Positions 38,320-47,657 are shown, counted from the stretch's first letter. The stretch: 64,000 nt of DNA from Sporosarcina beigongshangi (GCF_016820535.1 NZ_JADHDY010000001.1:348558-412557); one strand, 5' to 3'. Numbers and translations: made by a program. Notes: a model not told the origin generated them from the letters alone.

Positions 38320-40026
38320 TCAGACCCGCTCGATCGCGCCGGTGTTCGGGGTGGCGCCTATGGCGGCCTCGCTGACCTCGGCAAGGACCAGCTCGGCATC
38401 CTCCACGGCGGGGTGGCCCTCGGCGGCCGCAGCGTCGCTCTTCTCGCGTTGGTCGCGAGTCTGGTTGCTCAGCGGCAGGTTGGGCATGAAGACCACCGCA
38501 AGGATGGTCAGGATGCTCAACGGAGCGGCAATCATGAAGATGTAGGCAACTGAATCGCCGTAGACGGATTCAACGATGACCCGGATGGAATCGGGCAGGG
38601 TGTGGACGGCGGGGATGTTGCCGCTGGCAAGGGCCGCCCCGACCTCCCTGCCCTTGTCCCCGAGTGCGCCCATGGCGGCCTGCAGGTCAGCGGTGCGTCC
38701 GGCCATGGTGTCCACAACCTTCGTGGCCATGAGGGCGCCCAGCACGGAGACGCCAATGGTGCCGCCCAGTGAGCGGAAGAAGGCGATGCCGGAGCTGGCT
38801 ACGCCGATTTCGGCCGGGGTGACGGCGTTCTGCACAATGAGCACAAGGTTTTGCATGACCATGCCCAGGCCCGCGCCGAGGATGAACATGAACAGGGAGA
38901 CCAGGATGAAGTTGGTGTCGTAGTGGATGGTGCCCAGCAGGTACAGGCCGGCCAGCTGCAGCACGGAGCCGGTGACCATGATGGCCTTCCACTTGCCGAA
39001 CTTGGAGATCATGGCCCCGGCAATCGTGGAAATGATGAGCAGGCCGGCCATCATCGGGATGGTCATGAGGCCCGACTGGGTGGCGTTGGCGCCACGGGCC
39101 AGCTGCATGTACTGGGCCAGGAATACCGAGGTGCCGAACATGGACACGCCCACGGAGATCGAGGCAACCACGGAGAGTGTAAAGGTGGTGTTCTTGAACA
39201 TGGTCAGCGGGATGATCGGCTCGGCGGCCTTGAACTCCACGATCACGAAGGCGATCAGCGCGGCAACGGCGCCGCCTACCATCCATGCGGAGGTGGGGCT
39301 GGCCCACTCGAAGTCGTTTCCGGCCAGCGAGACCCAGATCAGCAGCAGTGAGACACCAGCGGAGAGCAGCACGATGCCTGCATAGTCAATGCTGACCTTG
39401 CGCTTCTTCTGCACCGGCAGTTGCAGGGTCTTTTGGATCAGGATGATGGCCACGACGGCAAAGGGCAGGGCCACGAAGAAGTTCCAGCGCCAGTTGATGG
39501 CGTCGGTGATGAAGCCGCCGATGAGCGGGCCGCCCACAGTGCCCAGGGCCATGACGGCACCGAAAAGGCCCATGTACTTGCCGCGCTCACGCGGGGAGAT
39601 GATGTCGGCCATGACGATCTGGCTCAGTGCGGTCAGGCCGCCGGCGCCCAGGCCCTGGAAGACGCGCATGGTGATCAGCATCGAGGTGTCCTGCGAGAAG
39701 CCGGCAATGGCAGAGGCGACCACGAAGATCACCAGGGAGAGCTGCAGCAGCACCTTGCGGTTGGACAGGTCGGCGAGCTTTCCCCAGATGGGGGTTGAGA
39801 TGGTGGTGGCCAGCAGGGTTGCCGTGACCACCCAGGTGTAGGCGGTCTGGTCGCCGTTGAGGTCGGAAAGGATGACGGGCAGGGACGTTGAGACGACGGT
39901 TCCGGCCAGGATCGAGACAAACATGCCCATGAGCAGGCCGGTGAGGGACTGGATCACCTGGCGGTGGGTCATGCCCGAATCGGACAGCCCGGGGGCTGCC
40001 TTTGTGGTGCTGGGTGTCTGGGACAA
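38320..40026 (-). CDS. MFS drug efflux transporter, DHA2 (14-TMS) family
   Basis: 568 residues with a TTG start preceded by TTTGGAGCCC; an internal ATG 18 codons in is an alternative. Fourteen hydrophobic helices are present, with motif A-like WGKLADLSNRKVLLQ and the antiporter motif C-like GLFGAVMALGTVGGPLIGG. It is probably a proton-driven multidrug exporter. The MarR gene follows in the same transcript. The C-terminal 60 residues are charged and Ala/Glu-rich. Confidence 0.9.
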   Translation of the reverse strand: MSQTPSTTKAAPGLSDSGMTHRQVIQSLTGLLMGMFVSILAGTVVSTSLPVILSDLNGDQTAYTWVVTATLLATTISTPIWGKLADLSNRKVLLQLSLVIFVVASAIAGFSQDTSMLITMRVFQGLGAGGLTALSQIVMADIISPRERGKYMGLFGAVMALGTVGGPLIGGFITDAINWRWNFFVALPFAVVAIILIQKTLQLPVQKKRKVSIDYAGIVLLSAGVSLLLIWVSLAGNDFEWASPTSAWMVGGAVAALIAFVIVEFKAAEPIIPLTMFKNTTFTLSVVASISVGVSMFGTSVFLAQYMQLARGANATQSGLMTIPMMAGLLIISTIAGAMISKFGKWKAIMVTGSVLQLAGLYLLGTIHYDTNFILVSLFMFILGAGLGMVMQNLVLIVQNAVTPAEIGVASSGIAFFRSLGGTIGVSVLGALMATKVVDTMAGRTADLQAAMGALGDKGREVGAALASGNIPAVHTLPDSIRVIVESVYGDSVAYIFMIAAPLSILTILAVVFMPNLPLSNQTRDQREKSDAAAAEGHPAVEDAELVLAEVSEAAIGATPNTGAIERV

Positions 40027-40052
40027 AAGGGCTCCAAAAAATACCGAAAGAA

Positions 40053-40070
40053 AGTTGATTTATATCAACT
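40053..40070 (-). promoter_or_regulatory. Palindromic operator upstream of the MFS/MarR operon
   Basis: AGTTGAT (40053-40059) and ATCAACT (40064-40070) form a perfect 7-bp inverted repeat with a 4-nt spacer inside an AT-rich stretch that also offers -10-like hexamers on the minus strand. Size and symmetry fit a MarR dimer. Confidence 0.75.
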
Positions 40071-40219
40071 ATATTTGAATTGGTTGCCCTGGGACAACAG
40101 TTTTTCCTGTGAGCTGCGTCAAATTTTGGCCCCGGGCAGGCATGGGCTTTCGGCTGGATGTGACCGGCGTCGCACATGATAGGGCCGGGAAACTCCAAAT
40201 TTCCAAGAGTCCGGGCGGC

Positions 40220-40241
40220 GTTAACCTCCCGTTCACCTTGG
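40220..40241 (+). promoter_or_regulatory. PHO-box-like direct repeat upstream of pstS
   Basis: Two adjacent 11-nt units beginning GTTAACC and GTTCACC (40220-40230 and 40231-40241) match the actinobacterial PhoP-binding arrangement (GTTCACC direct repeats at 11-nt pitch). They lie 79 nt upstream of the pstS GTG. Confidence 0.75.
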
Positions 40242-40319
40242 TGGGGCCTCTGCTTTACCTCCGGCTCTTACGCTCAAGGAGCAATGAATCGCAAAGCAAC
40301 CCATCGAAGAGGTAAAAAC

Positions 40320-41438
40320 GTGAAGGCACTTCACATCGGCCGTGTGGCAGCAGTCCTGGCAGTCGGCGCATTGGCCCTGACCGCGTGCGGCACCGACAGC
40401 GTTGTTCCCCCGGCAGCCGGCGGATCATCCAGCGCAGCATCCGGCCCCTCCGTCACCGGCACACTGACCGGCACGGGCGCCAGCTCCGTATCCGCGGCCA
40501 TGGACGCCTGGAAGGCCGGCTTCGAGTCCGCCAACTCCGGCGCCAAAATCCAGTACTCCCCTGAAGGCTCCGGCGCAGGACGCAAGGCCCTCATCGCAGG
40601 CGCCGTGCAGTTCGCCGGCTCAGACGCCTACCTGAAGGACGAGGAGCTCGCCTCCGCCGCGGAGAAGTGCGGCCCCGACGGCGCCATCGACGTCCCCTGG
40701 TACATCTCCCCGATTGCCGTTGCGTTCAACGTTGAGGGTGTCAAGGACCTGAAGCTCGACGCCGACACGGTCGCCAAAATCTTCCGCGGCGACATCAAGA
40801 ACTGGAACGACCCGGCCATCGCCGAGGCCAACCCCGACGCGAAACTGCCGGACCTGGCCATCACGCCCGTGCACCGCTCGGACAACTCCGGCACCACGGA
40901 GAACTTCACCGACTACCTGGCTGCCGCAGCTTCCAGCGTGTGGACCGACAAGAAGTCCGGCGACTGGCCGGCCTCTCTGCCGGGCGAAAACGCCAAGGGC
41001 ACCTCCGGTGTGGTCAAGACCGTCACCGAAACCGCCGGCGCCGTCACCTACGCCGACGACTCGGCCGTGACCGACGCACTGGGCAAGGTTGAGCTGAAGG
41101 TTGGCGACTCCTTCGTCCCCGTCACCGCCGAGGCTGCCGCCAAGGCCGTCGACGCGGCAACCGTTGTTGAAGGCCGCAACGCCAACGACCTCTCCCTGAA
41201 GCTGGACCGCACCACCACCGTGGCCGGAGCCTACCCGGCAGTCCTGGTTTCCTACGGCGTGTTCTGCGCCTCCTACCCCGACCAGGCCACGGTTGACCTG
41301 GTCAAGGCATTCGGCACCTTCGCCGTGAGCGAAGACGGCCAGAAGCAGGCAGCCGACGCCGCCAAGAGCGCCCCGCTGTCCTCGGAGCTCGCAGCCAAGG
41401 CCAAGGCAGCGGTCGAATCCATCAGCGTCGCCAAGTAA
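40320..41438 (+). CDS. pstS: Phosphate ABC transporter substrate-binding lipoprotein
   Basis: 372 residues from the GTG at 40320, with AGAGG 7 nt upstream; the longer frame from 40176 would run through the PHO box. Lipobox ALTAC with the lipidated cysteine at 23, then phosphate-binding loops TGTGASSVS, the SDAYL segment and HRSDNSGTTENF. It captures phosphate outside the membrane and delivers it to PstCA. Induction under phosphate starvation is expected from the upstream repeat. Confidence 0.95.
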   Translation: MKALHIGRVAAVLAVGALALTACGTDSVVPPAAGGSSSAASGPSVTGTLTGTGASSVSAAMDAWKAGFESANSGAKIQYSPEGSGAGRKALIAGAVQFAGSDAYLKDEELASAAEKCGPDGAIDVPWYISPIAVAFNVEGVKDLKLDADTVAKIFRGDIKNWNDPAIAEANPDAKLPDLAITPVHRSDNSGTTENFTDYLAAAASSVWTDKKSGDWPASLPGENAKGTSGVVKTVTETAGAVTYADDSAVTDALGKVELKVGDSFVPVTAEAAAKAVDAATVVEGRNANDLSLKLDRTTTVAGAYPAVLVSYGVFCASYPDQATVDLVKAFGTFAVSEDGQKQAADAAKSAPLSSELAAKAKAAVESISVAK

Positions 41439-41468
41439 GCCCGGCACACGCCAAAAGAAAGTACTGGA

Positions 41469-42416
41469 TTGTCCACCACAAAGCTCGCACCCGCCAAGGG
41501 GGCAGGGCCGGAACGCTCAGGCCGCATCGGAGATAAAGTCTTCTCCGGTGCGGCACTGGGTGCTGGCGCGCTCATTGTCACCGTGTTGTTTGCTGTTGCC
41601 CTGTTCCTGATCGTCCAGGCGCTGCCAACGTTCACGGCCAACCCCGCAGACATCACCGGGGGAGAGGGCTTCTTCGCCTACATCTTCCCCATCGTCATCG
41701 GCACGTTGATCGCAGCCACGATCGCCCTGTTGATTGCCACACCCATTGGTGTGGCCGTGGCCCTGTTCATCTCGCACTATGCGCCCCGCAGCCTGGCCCG
41801 TGGCCTGGGCTACGTGGTGGACCTCCTGGCCGCCATTCCTTCCGTCGTATACGGCGCCTGGGGTGCAAGCTTCCTGGCCTCGCAGCTGAAGGGTCCCTAC
41901 GCCTGGCTGGCGGACAACCTGGGCTGGATCCCGATCTTTGGCGGCCCGGCATCCGGAACCGGCAAGACCATCCTGACGGCCGGCATTGTCCTGGCCGTCA
42001 TGGTGCTGCCCATCATCGCCTCCCTCACCCGGGAGATTTTCCTGCAGGCCCCCATGCTGCACCAAGAAGCGGCGTTGGCGTTGGGTGCCACCCGGTGGGA
42101 AATGATCCGCATGGCAGTGCTGCCCTTTGCCCGCGGCGGCATTATCAGCGCCGTCATGCTTGGCCTGGGCCGCGCGCTTGGTGAGACCATGGCCGTTGCA
42201 CTGGTGCTCTCTTCCGGCCCCCTGATCGCCTCCCTGATCCGCTCCGGCAACCAGACCATTGCCGCCGAGATCGCACTCAACTTCCCCGAGGCGTTCGGCC
42301 TGCGCATGCATGAACTCATCGCGGCCGGCCTTGTCCTTTTCGTCATCACACTCGCTGTGAACATGGTGGCCCGTTGGATCATCAACCGCCACAAAGAATT
42401 CTCGGGAGCCAACTAA
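41469..42416 (+). CDS. pstC: Phosphate ABC transporter permease PstC
   Basis: 315 residues with a TTG start (AAAGAAAG upstream is a weak ribosome binding site). Six membrane helices; the ABC-permease EAA loop is at HQEAALALGATRWEMIRMAVLPFARGG, slightly longer than 20 residues with its surroundings. It forms the channel with PstA. 30 nt after pstS; its stop overlaps the pstA start (TAATG). Confidence 0.94.
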   Translation: MSTTKLAPAKGAGPERSGRIGDKVFSGAALGAGALIVTVLFAVALFLIVQALPTFTANPADITGGEGFFAYIFPIVIGTLIAATIALLIATPIGVAVALFISHYAPRSLARGLGYVVDLLAAIPSVVYGAWGASFLASQLKGPYAWLADNLGWIPIFGGPASGTGKTILTAGIVLAVMVLPIIASLTREIFLQAPMLHQEAALALGATRWEMIRMAVLPFARGGIISAVMLGLGRALGETMAVALVLSSGPLIASLIRSGNQTIAAEIALNFPEAFGLRMHELIAAGLVLFVITLAVNMVARWIINRHKEFSGAN

Positions 42417-43522
42417 TGGCCACGCTCATGACTGAACGCAAGCGCTCTGCGCTGACGCGCAACCGCCTCCCGCGCTACAGCCCCTGGGCCATCGCAGCCG
42501 GTGCCGTCGTCGTGGCCGCCGCGCTGATGTCGCTCATCGGCTTCAACGTTTTCGGCTGGGCGGTGCTCTCCGCTGTCCTGTTCGCCGTGGCCAACGTGTC
42601 CGCGGCCGCCATCGTGGAGGGCCGCCGCAAGGCCGTCGACAAGATGATGACCTCGCTCGTCTACGGTGCCTTCCTGGTGGCCCTCCTGCCACTGGTTTCC
42701 GTGATCTGGACCGTGCTGGTGCAGGGCATCCCCGGCCTGCTGACACCCGGTTTTCTCACCACCTCAATGAATGGCGTGACGGGCGCCGTCGACAATGCCT
42801 CGGTGGAAAACGGCACCCCGGTCCTGGGCGGTGTCTACCATGCACTCGTGGGCTCCGTGCTGATCACGCTCTGGGCCACGCTCATCTCCGTCCCCGTGGG
42901 CCTGCTGACCGCCATCTACTTGGTGGAATACAGTGCCGGGAACCGCTTCTCCAAGGCCATCACCTTCCTCGTGGACGTCATGACCGGCATCCCCTCGATC
43001 GTGGCCGGCCTGTTCGCCGCCGCCTTCTTTGCCATGATCCTGGGGCCCGGAACCAAGACCGGCTTCGTGGCCGCCGTCGCGTTGTCCGTCCTGATGATCC
43101 CCGTGGTGGTGCGCTCCAGCGAGGAGATGCTCAAGATTGTCCCGAACGAGCTGCGCGAGGCCGCCTACGCCCTAGGCGTGCGGAAATGGCGCACCATCCT
43201 CAAGGTGGTCATTCCGACGGCGATCTCCGGCATCGCGTCCGGCATCACCCTGGCCATCGCCCGCGTCATCGGCGAGACCGCCCCGCTGCTGGTCACGGCC
43301 GGTTTCGCCACCACCATCAACATGAACGTTTTTGCCGGCTGGATGGCCTCGCTGCCCACCTTCATTTACACGCAGATCATGACGCCCACCTCGCCGTCGA
43401 ACGCCGACCCGTCCACCCAGCGTGCCTGGGCCGCAGCGCTGCTGCTGATCATTCTTGTCATGCTCCTCAACCTCGGTGCCCGACTGGTGGCCCGCCTCTT
43501 TGCGCCGAAAACCGGCCGCTAA
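42416..43522 (+). CDS. pstA: Phosphate ABC transporter permease PstA
   Basis: 368 residues from the ATG at 42416. An N-terminal extension with two helices of its own (about 18-65) precedes the usual six-helix permease; the EAA loop reads [19 protein letters not shown]. It is larger than the roughly 290-residue enterobacterial PstA, as commonly seen in actinobacteria. pstB follows after 23 nt. Confidence 0.94.
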   Translation: MATLMTERKRSALTRNRLPRYSPWAIAAGAVVVAAALMSLIGFNVFGWAVLSAVLFAVANVSAAAIVEGRRKAVDKMMTSLVYGAFLVALLPLVSVIWTVLVQGIPGLLTPGFLTTSMNGVTGAVDNASVENGTPVLGGVYHALVGSVLITLWATLISVPVGLLTAIYLVEYSAGNRFSKAITFLVDVMTGIPSIVAGLFAAAFFAMILGPGTKTGFVAAVALSVLMIPVVVRSSEEMLKIVPNELREAAYALGVRKWRTILKVVIPTAISGIASGITLAIARVIGETAPLLVTAGFATTINMNVFAGWMASLPTFIYTQIMTPTSPSNADPSTQRAWAAALLLIILVMLLNLGARLVARLFAPKTGR

Positions 43523-43545
43523 CTTTTGAACGGAATTCCCAAGAC

Positions 43546-44325
43546 ATGTCCAAACGCATTGATGTCAGTGACCTGAACGTCTACTACGGCGACTTCCGCG
43601 CCGTCGAGGATGTCAACATCACGCTCGACCCCAAGTCCGTCACCGCCTTCATCGGCCCGTCCGGCTGCGGCAAGTCCACGTTCCTGCGCACCCTGAACCG
43701 CATGCACGAGGTCATCCCCGGCGCCCGCGTGGAGGGCAAGGTCCTCCTGGACGGCGACAACCTCTACGCCGACGGCGTGGACCCCGTGACCGTGCGCAGC
43801 CAGATCGGCATGGTGTTCCAGCGTCCCAACCCGTTCCCCACCATGAGCATCCGCGACAACGTGCTGGCCGGCGTCAAGCTGAACAGCCGCCGCATGCCCA
43901 GGTCCGACGCCGATGAGCTCGTCGAGAAGTCGCTCCGCGGCGCCAACCTGTGGAATGAGGTCAAGGACCGGCTCGAGAAGCCCGGCTCAGGCCTCTCCGG
44001 CGGCCAGCAGCAGCGCCTGTGCATCGCCCGAGCCATCGCGGTTTCACCCGACGTGATCCTCATGGACGAGCCCTGCTCCGCCCTCGACCCGATCTCCACG
44101 CTCGCCATTGAGGACCTCATCAACGAGCTCAAGGACGAGTACACGGTCGTCATTGTCACGCACAACATGCAGCAGGCTGCCCGCGTCTCTGACAAGACCG
44201 CGTTCTTCAACATTGCCGGCACCGGCAAGCCCGGCAAGCTGATCGAGTTCGCTGAGACCGCCACGATCTTCAACAACCCCGCCGAAAAGTCCACCGAGGA
44301 CTACGTCTCCGGCCGCTTCGGATAA
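43546..44325 (+). CDS. pstB: Phosphate ABC transporter ATP-binding protein PstB
   Basis: 259 residues. Walker [11 protein letters not shown]-loop [16 protein letters not shown] signature LSGGQQQRL, Walker [14 protein letters not shown] and H-loop [15 protein letters not shown] are all complete. It powers PstCA. No phoU follows; the operon ends in a large inverted repeat. Confidence 0.97.
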   Translation: MSKRIDVSDLNVYYGDFRAVEDVNITLDPKSVTAFIGPSGCGKSTFLRTLNRMHEVIPGARVEGKVLLDGDNLYADGVDPVTVRSQIGMVFQRPNPFPTMSIRDNVLAGVKLNSRRMPRSDADELVEKSLRGANLWNEVKDRLEKPGSGLSGGQQQRLCIARAIAVSPDVILMDEPCSALDPISTLAIEDLINELKDEYTVVIVTHNMQQAARVSDKTAFFNIAGTGKPGKLIEFAETATIFNNPAEKSTEDYVSGRFG

Positions 44326-44327
44326 TC

Positions 44328-44432
44328 CCCAGCCCTCCACCCTGCCGTCTATGACGCGGTTGTTGCATCAAAATGGGACAAGCAAGCGCTTTCCAGTGCA
44401 TTGTCCGCGTCATAGACCCAGGGGGGCTGGGT
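44328..44432 (+). repeat. Extended inverted repeat after pstB
   Basis: A perfect 13-bp inverted repeat (44347-44359 with 44405-44417) continues outward imperfectly (CCCAGCCC near 44328-44336 against GGGGCTGGG near 44424-44432). The 45-nt loop contains CAAGCGCTTT, which resembles the LacI-type half-sites seen at 21.9 kb. It may terminate the pst transcript. The stem covers the first annotated-style ATG of the next open frame. Confidence 0.6.
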
Positions 44433-45592
44433 GTGGGCTCCACACTGCGGACGGAATCGCAGCGACACGGGAGCGTGGCTACGCTGGGTCCACGACCACA
44501 CTTCCCGCCGTTCACGGGGCACATCTCGTCGGCTCCATCAACCAGCCAACCGCCGAGGACACCCTCGGGATCGTCGCCGGGAACCTCGGCTCGCACGTCT
44601 CCCGCATCCCCGACGGCGAAGTCGGCGAACGATTCCACTGGATCCTGTTCCAGGGCACCCGCCTTGCCGAGACGCCTGGCCTGGCCCGTGTTCCCGGCGA
44701 GCCGTTCATGATGGCCGGATTCGACCTGCGCAGGATCGTCCTCGACGGCACGGTGCCCGCCGCAGAGCTGGTGTTTGCCCCCTTGGGCTACGCCGAGGCC
44801 GCACTTGCCGGCTACCGGGACTTCAAGGAGCTGCGCGACGCCGGTTCCATCGCCCCCGGCACCCGCTTCCAGGTGGCCATCCCGTCGCCGCTGGCGCCGC
44901 TGGTTTCCTTTGTTGCGGCTGCGGACCAGGCGGCCGTATACCCGGCCTACGCCGCCGCCATGGAACGTGAAATTGCCGCGATCGCGGCGGCCATCCCCGC
45001 CGGGGACCTGGCCATCCAGATGGACCTGGCCGTGGATTTCAGCCACATCGAGCAGGTCCCGTCGGCAGGCAGCCTGCCAGACGTTTGGTACGTTGACGGT
45101 GACAATCCCACCACGGAGCAGATCATCGACGCCTCCACCAGCCTGGCCGCCGACGTCGCCGCCGCGGTCCCTTCCGACATTCAGTTCGGCTTCCATCTTT
45201 GCTACGGCGACGTTGCCGAGAAGCACTTTGCCGAGCCTGCCGACGCCGGCAACCTCACCAAGGTTGCCAACGCACTGTCAGCGAAGATCGCCCGCCCCAT
45301 CGCCTTTCTGCACCTGCCGGTGCCTATCGAGCGCGACGACGCAGGCTACTTTGCGCCGCTGGCCGGCCTTGCGCTGCACGCCGAAACTGAGCTGTTCCTG
45401 GGCCTGGTGCACCACGAGGACGGTATTGGCGGTGCGGCCCGGCGCATCGCCGCCGCACGGCCCGCCGTGGCGGAGGCCGGGTTCGGCCAGTTCGGCATCG
45501 CCACTGAATGCGGATTCGGCCGCGGCCCGGCAGAGCGTACCGCCCCGCTGTTGCGCCTGCACGCAGAGATCATCGACGCCGCCAACGCCTGA
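44351..45592 (+). CDS. MetE-like (UROD/MetE superfamily) protein with a doubtful start codon
   Basis: The open frame runs from an ATG at 44351 (413 codons), but residues 1-47 are arginine-rich with no family likeness. Recognisable sequence starts at TTLPAVHGAHLVGSINQPTAED and continues through RIPDGEVGERFHW, LCYGDVAEKHF, and HHEDGIGGAARR to ECGFGRGPAERTAPLLRLHAE, a short cobalamin-independent methionine-synthase-like barrel of unknown substrate. Just before it, TACGCT (44480-44485) is followed after 6 nt by ACG at 44492 where an ATG would be expected. A GTG at 44396 is the only other in-frame start of note. The zinc-ligand cysteines of true MetE are not all evident. Confidence 0.72.
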   Translation: MTRLLHQNGTSKRFPVHCPRHRPRGAGCGLHTADGIAATRERGYAGSTTTLPAVHGAHLVGSINQPTAEDTLGIVAGNLGSHVSRIPDGEVGERFHWILFQGTRLAETPGLARVPGEPFMMAGFDLRRIVLDGTVPAAELVFAPLGYAEAALAGYRDFKELRDAGSIAPGTRFQVAIPSPLAPLVSFVAAADQAAVYPAYAAAMEREIAAIAAAIPAGDLAIQMDLAVDFSHIEQVPSAGSLPDVWYVDGDNPTTEQIIDASTSLAADVAAAVPSDIQFGFHLCYGDVAEKHFAEPADAGNLTKVANALSAKIARPIAFLHLPVPIERDDAGYFAPLAGLALHAETELFLGLVHHEDGIGGAARRIAAARPAVAEAGFGQFGIATECGFGRGPAERTAPLLRLHAEIIDAANA

Positions 45593-46219
45593 GCCGGCCA
45601 CCGGCCAACGCACGACGGCGCCCTCGTCAAGATCGGCTGCAAACCCCTGGAACACATGGGGCATGCCGGGGGTGACCTCAAGGGTCACGGAAACGTCGGA
45701 GGCCGCTGCCCGGTTGGCCACCCGCAGTGCGTCGTCGGGCAGTATTTCGTTCGAACCTGCCTGGACCAATAGGGGCGGCAGCCCGGTGAAGTCGGCCAGG
45801 GCCGGGCTGGCCAGCGGTTCGGCCGGATCCTGGCCGGACAAGTAATCGTCGGCCCGGATCCGAAGTGCCGCAGCCGTCAGCAAAGGGTCCGCGGAGGCCT
45901 TGGTGTGGAGGGATTCCCCGGCCAGCGTGAGGTCGGCCCAGGACGAAAAGAGGACGGCGGCTGCCAGCATGGGCAGGTCCTGCGCTCGCGCGGACAGCAG
46001 GAGGGCCAGGGCTACCCCGCCGCCTGCAGACTCCCCGGCGGCCACCTCGACGACGGGGACCCCGCCGAGTTCGCCCTCGCACGTCCGAACGCCGGTTGGC
46101 AGCGGATGGGCCGTCATGAGAGCCTCCAGCAGCGGCCGTTGCTCGGCGAGGCTGCCGCCCAAGTCAAGGGGCCCTTCGCTCAACAGCCGCCCGATTTCTT
46201 CCGCCTGTGCGCGGCTCAC
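45593..46219 (-). pseudogene. Alpha/beta hydrolase (HSL/esterase family) with internal deletion and lost C-terminus
   Basis: The GTG at 46219 overlaps the SDR stop (GTGA). Residues about 1-52 resemble the N-terminus of acetyl-hydrolases up to GVPVVEV. The sequence then jumps straight to the nucleophile-elbow region AGESAGGGVALALLL, omitting the roughly 90 residues that normally contain the HGGG oxyanion hole. Later motifs (VLFSSWADLTLAGESL, PPLLVQAGSNEILPDDA, TPGMPHVFQGF with the catalytic His) are present. The frame then reads on without a stop into antisense of the neighbouring MetE-like gene, so the natural C-terminus is gone. Almost certainly inactive. Confidence 0.8.
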
Positions 46220-46953
46220 GCGGCACTGCCATTCGCGTACAGGACTTGGCCGTTGATCCAGCGGGCGGGTCCGGCCAGCGCAGCCACAACGTCCGCAATG
46301 TCCTCCGGCGTCCCCAGGCGGCCCATGGGGTTCAGTCCCGCAATCGTGTCAATGAGCTCCGCCGGCTTGCCCTCGCGGAACAGCGGGGTGTCCGTGGGGC
46401 CCGGCGCCACGGTGTTGACCGTGACGTCCCGGCCGCGCAGTTCCCGGGCCAGTATCAGGGTCAGCGCCTCCACCGCACCCTTGGACATGGCATACGCCGC
46501 GTATCCCGGCGACTGAAGCCGAGTGATGCTCGTGGAAAAGAGCACCACCGCACCACCCGGCCGCACCCGTCGCGCAGCCTGCTGGGCCACGACGGCCGTG
46601 CCCCGCACGTTGGTGCGCTGGACCTGGTCAAAGACGTCAAGGTCCAGCTCGGCCAGTGGCGCCAGCGGCATGATTCCCGCGGTATGCACGACGACGTCGA
46701 CCCCGCCGAACGCTTCTTCCGCGGCCCCGAACAAGGCATCCATGGCGGATTCGTCGGCAACATCGCCGGCCCAGGAGGAGGCCCGTCCGCCTGCAGCGCG
46801 GATCTGCCGGACGGTTTTCTCGGCGCGCTCCCGGTTTCCGCTGTAATGCGCGAGGACCGCCAAGCCGTCGGCGGCCAGGCGCAGGGCAACCGCCCGGCCG
46901 ATGCCGCCGGATGCGCCGGTGACGATCGCACTGCGGGACTGGTGTTCGTTCAT
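46216..46953 (-). CDS. SDR-family oxidoreductase
   Basis: 245 residues from the ATG at 46953, with AGGAG 6 nt upstream; 12 more codons upstream overlap the operator and are unlikely. Cofactor loop TGASGGIGRA, NAG-equivalent HTAGIMPLAP, catalytic Ser in STSITR and YAMSK. The second basic residue position after the glycine loop favours NADP(H). Divergent from a TetR gene that shares a 14-bp inverted repeat, so it is probably induced by a small molecule. It is followed by the broken hydrolase. Confidence 0.9.
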   Translation of the reverse strand: MNEHQSRSAIVTGASGGIGRAVALRLAADGLAVLAHYSGNRERAEKTVRQIRAAGGRASSWAGDVADESAMDALFGAAEEAFGGVDVVVHTAGIMPLAPLAELDLDVFDQVQRTNVRGTAVVAQQAARRVRPGGAVVLFSTSITRLQSPGYAAYAMSKGAVEALTLILARELRGRDVTVNTVAPGPTDTPLFREGKPAELIDTIAGLNPMGRLGTPEDIADVVAALAGPARWINGQVLYANGSAA

Positions 46954-46964
46954 GAAAACTCCTA

Positions 46965-47018
46965 TATGGACATGTTGTACACATGCCACGCTATGTCATA
47001 ATGAACAACATGTCCATA
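46965..47018. promoter_or_regulatory. TetR operator and divergent promoter between SDR and TetR genes
   Basis: A perfect 14-bp inverted repeat, TATGGACATGTTGT (46965-46978) with its inverse at 47005-47018, spans the intergenic region. On the plus strand TTGTAC (46975-46980) and CATAAT (46997-47002) with a 16-nt spacer form a plausible promoter whose start site would coincide with the ATG at 47010. Confidence 0.75.
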
Positions 47019-47657
47019 AAAACTTCCGACAATAATCCTGCCGCGGAACGGCGCGGGCGCGGCCGGCGCCCGGCCGCCGAAGTTCGGGGGAGGGTTGTCG
47101 ATGCCGCCGCCGCGTTGTTGTTTGAACAGGGACTTGCTGCCGTCACCTTCGACAAGGTCGCCGCACTGGCCGGATCCAGCAAAACCACCCTGTACAAGTG
47201 GTGGCCCAGTGCTGGAGCCTTGGCTGCTGAAGCCTACTTCAACCGGGTGGAGCACACGCTCGAATTCCCAGACACCGGAGACATTGAGGCAGATCTGCGC
47301 ACTCAGCTGCGCGCCTTCGTCCAACTGCTCACCGGCGACGGGGCCGGTGCCGTCATCGCCGAACTGATTGGCGCCGCGCAAACCGACCCCGCCCTGTGGG
47401 CTGCCTTTTCGGCGTCGTATTCGCGCCCACGGCGGGAGCTGGCCATCGCCGCGCTGCAGCATGCGCGGGACCGCGGCCAGCTGCGCCAGGGGTTCAACCT
47501 GCAGATCATTGTCGACCAGCTCTGGGGCGCCTGCTACCACCGGCTCCTGATCCCGGATGAGCCCCTCACGCTTGAGTTCGCCGACGAGCTGGTCCACAAC
47601 GCGCTCCATGGGGCCGGTGTGAATGATCGGCATGCAGGGCCCCGCGGCTGCGCCTGA
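47010..47657 (+). CDS. TetR-family transcriptional regulator
   Basis: About 215 residues from the ATG at 47010; starts at 46983 and 47001 are also in frame but overlap the -10 and operator. HTH: FDKVAALAGSSKTTLYKWWPS after an arginine-rich arm (RRGRGRRPAAEVRGRVVDAAA). The C-terminal ligand domain ends normally at about ELVHNALHGAG; the last dozen residues (VNDRHAGPRGCA) are non-conserved and the stop lies inside a duplicated fragment of the MetE-like gene, so the natural end may have been replaced. It likely represses the divergent SDR gene. Confidence 0.88.
   Translation: MSIKTSDNNPAAERRGRGRRPAAEVRGRVVDAAAALLFEQGLAAVTFDKVAALAGSSKTTLYKWWPSAGALAAEAYFNRVEHTLEFPDTGDIEADLRTQLRAFVQLLTGDGAGAVIAELIGAAQTDPALWAAFSASYSRPRRELAIAALQHARDRGQLRQGFNLQIIVDQLWGACYHRLLIPDEPLTLEFADELVHNALHGAGVNDRHAGPRGCA

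Noticed and set aside
44390..44400. Second binding site of the nucleoside LacI regulator after pstB
   Set aside because: Only the CAAGCGCTTT core matches, it lies in a hairpin loop, and no regulated gene is obvious; noted but not called.
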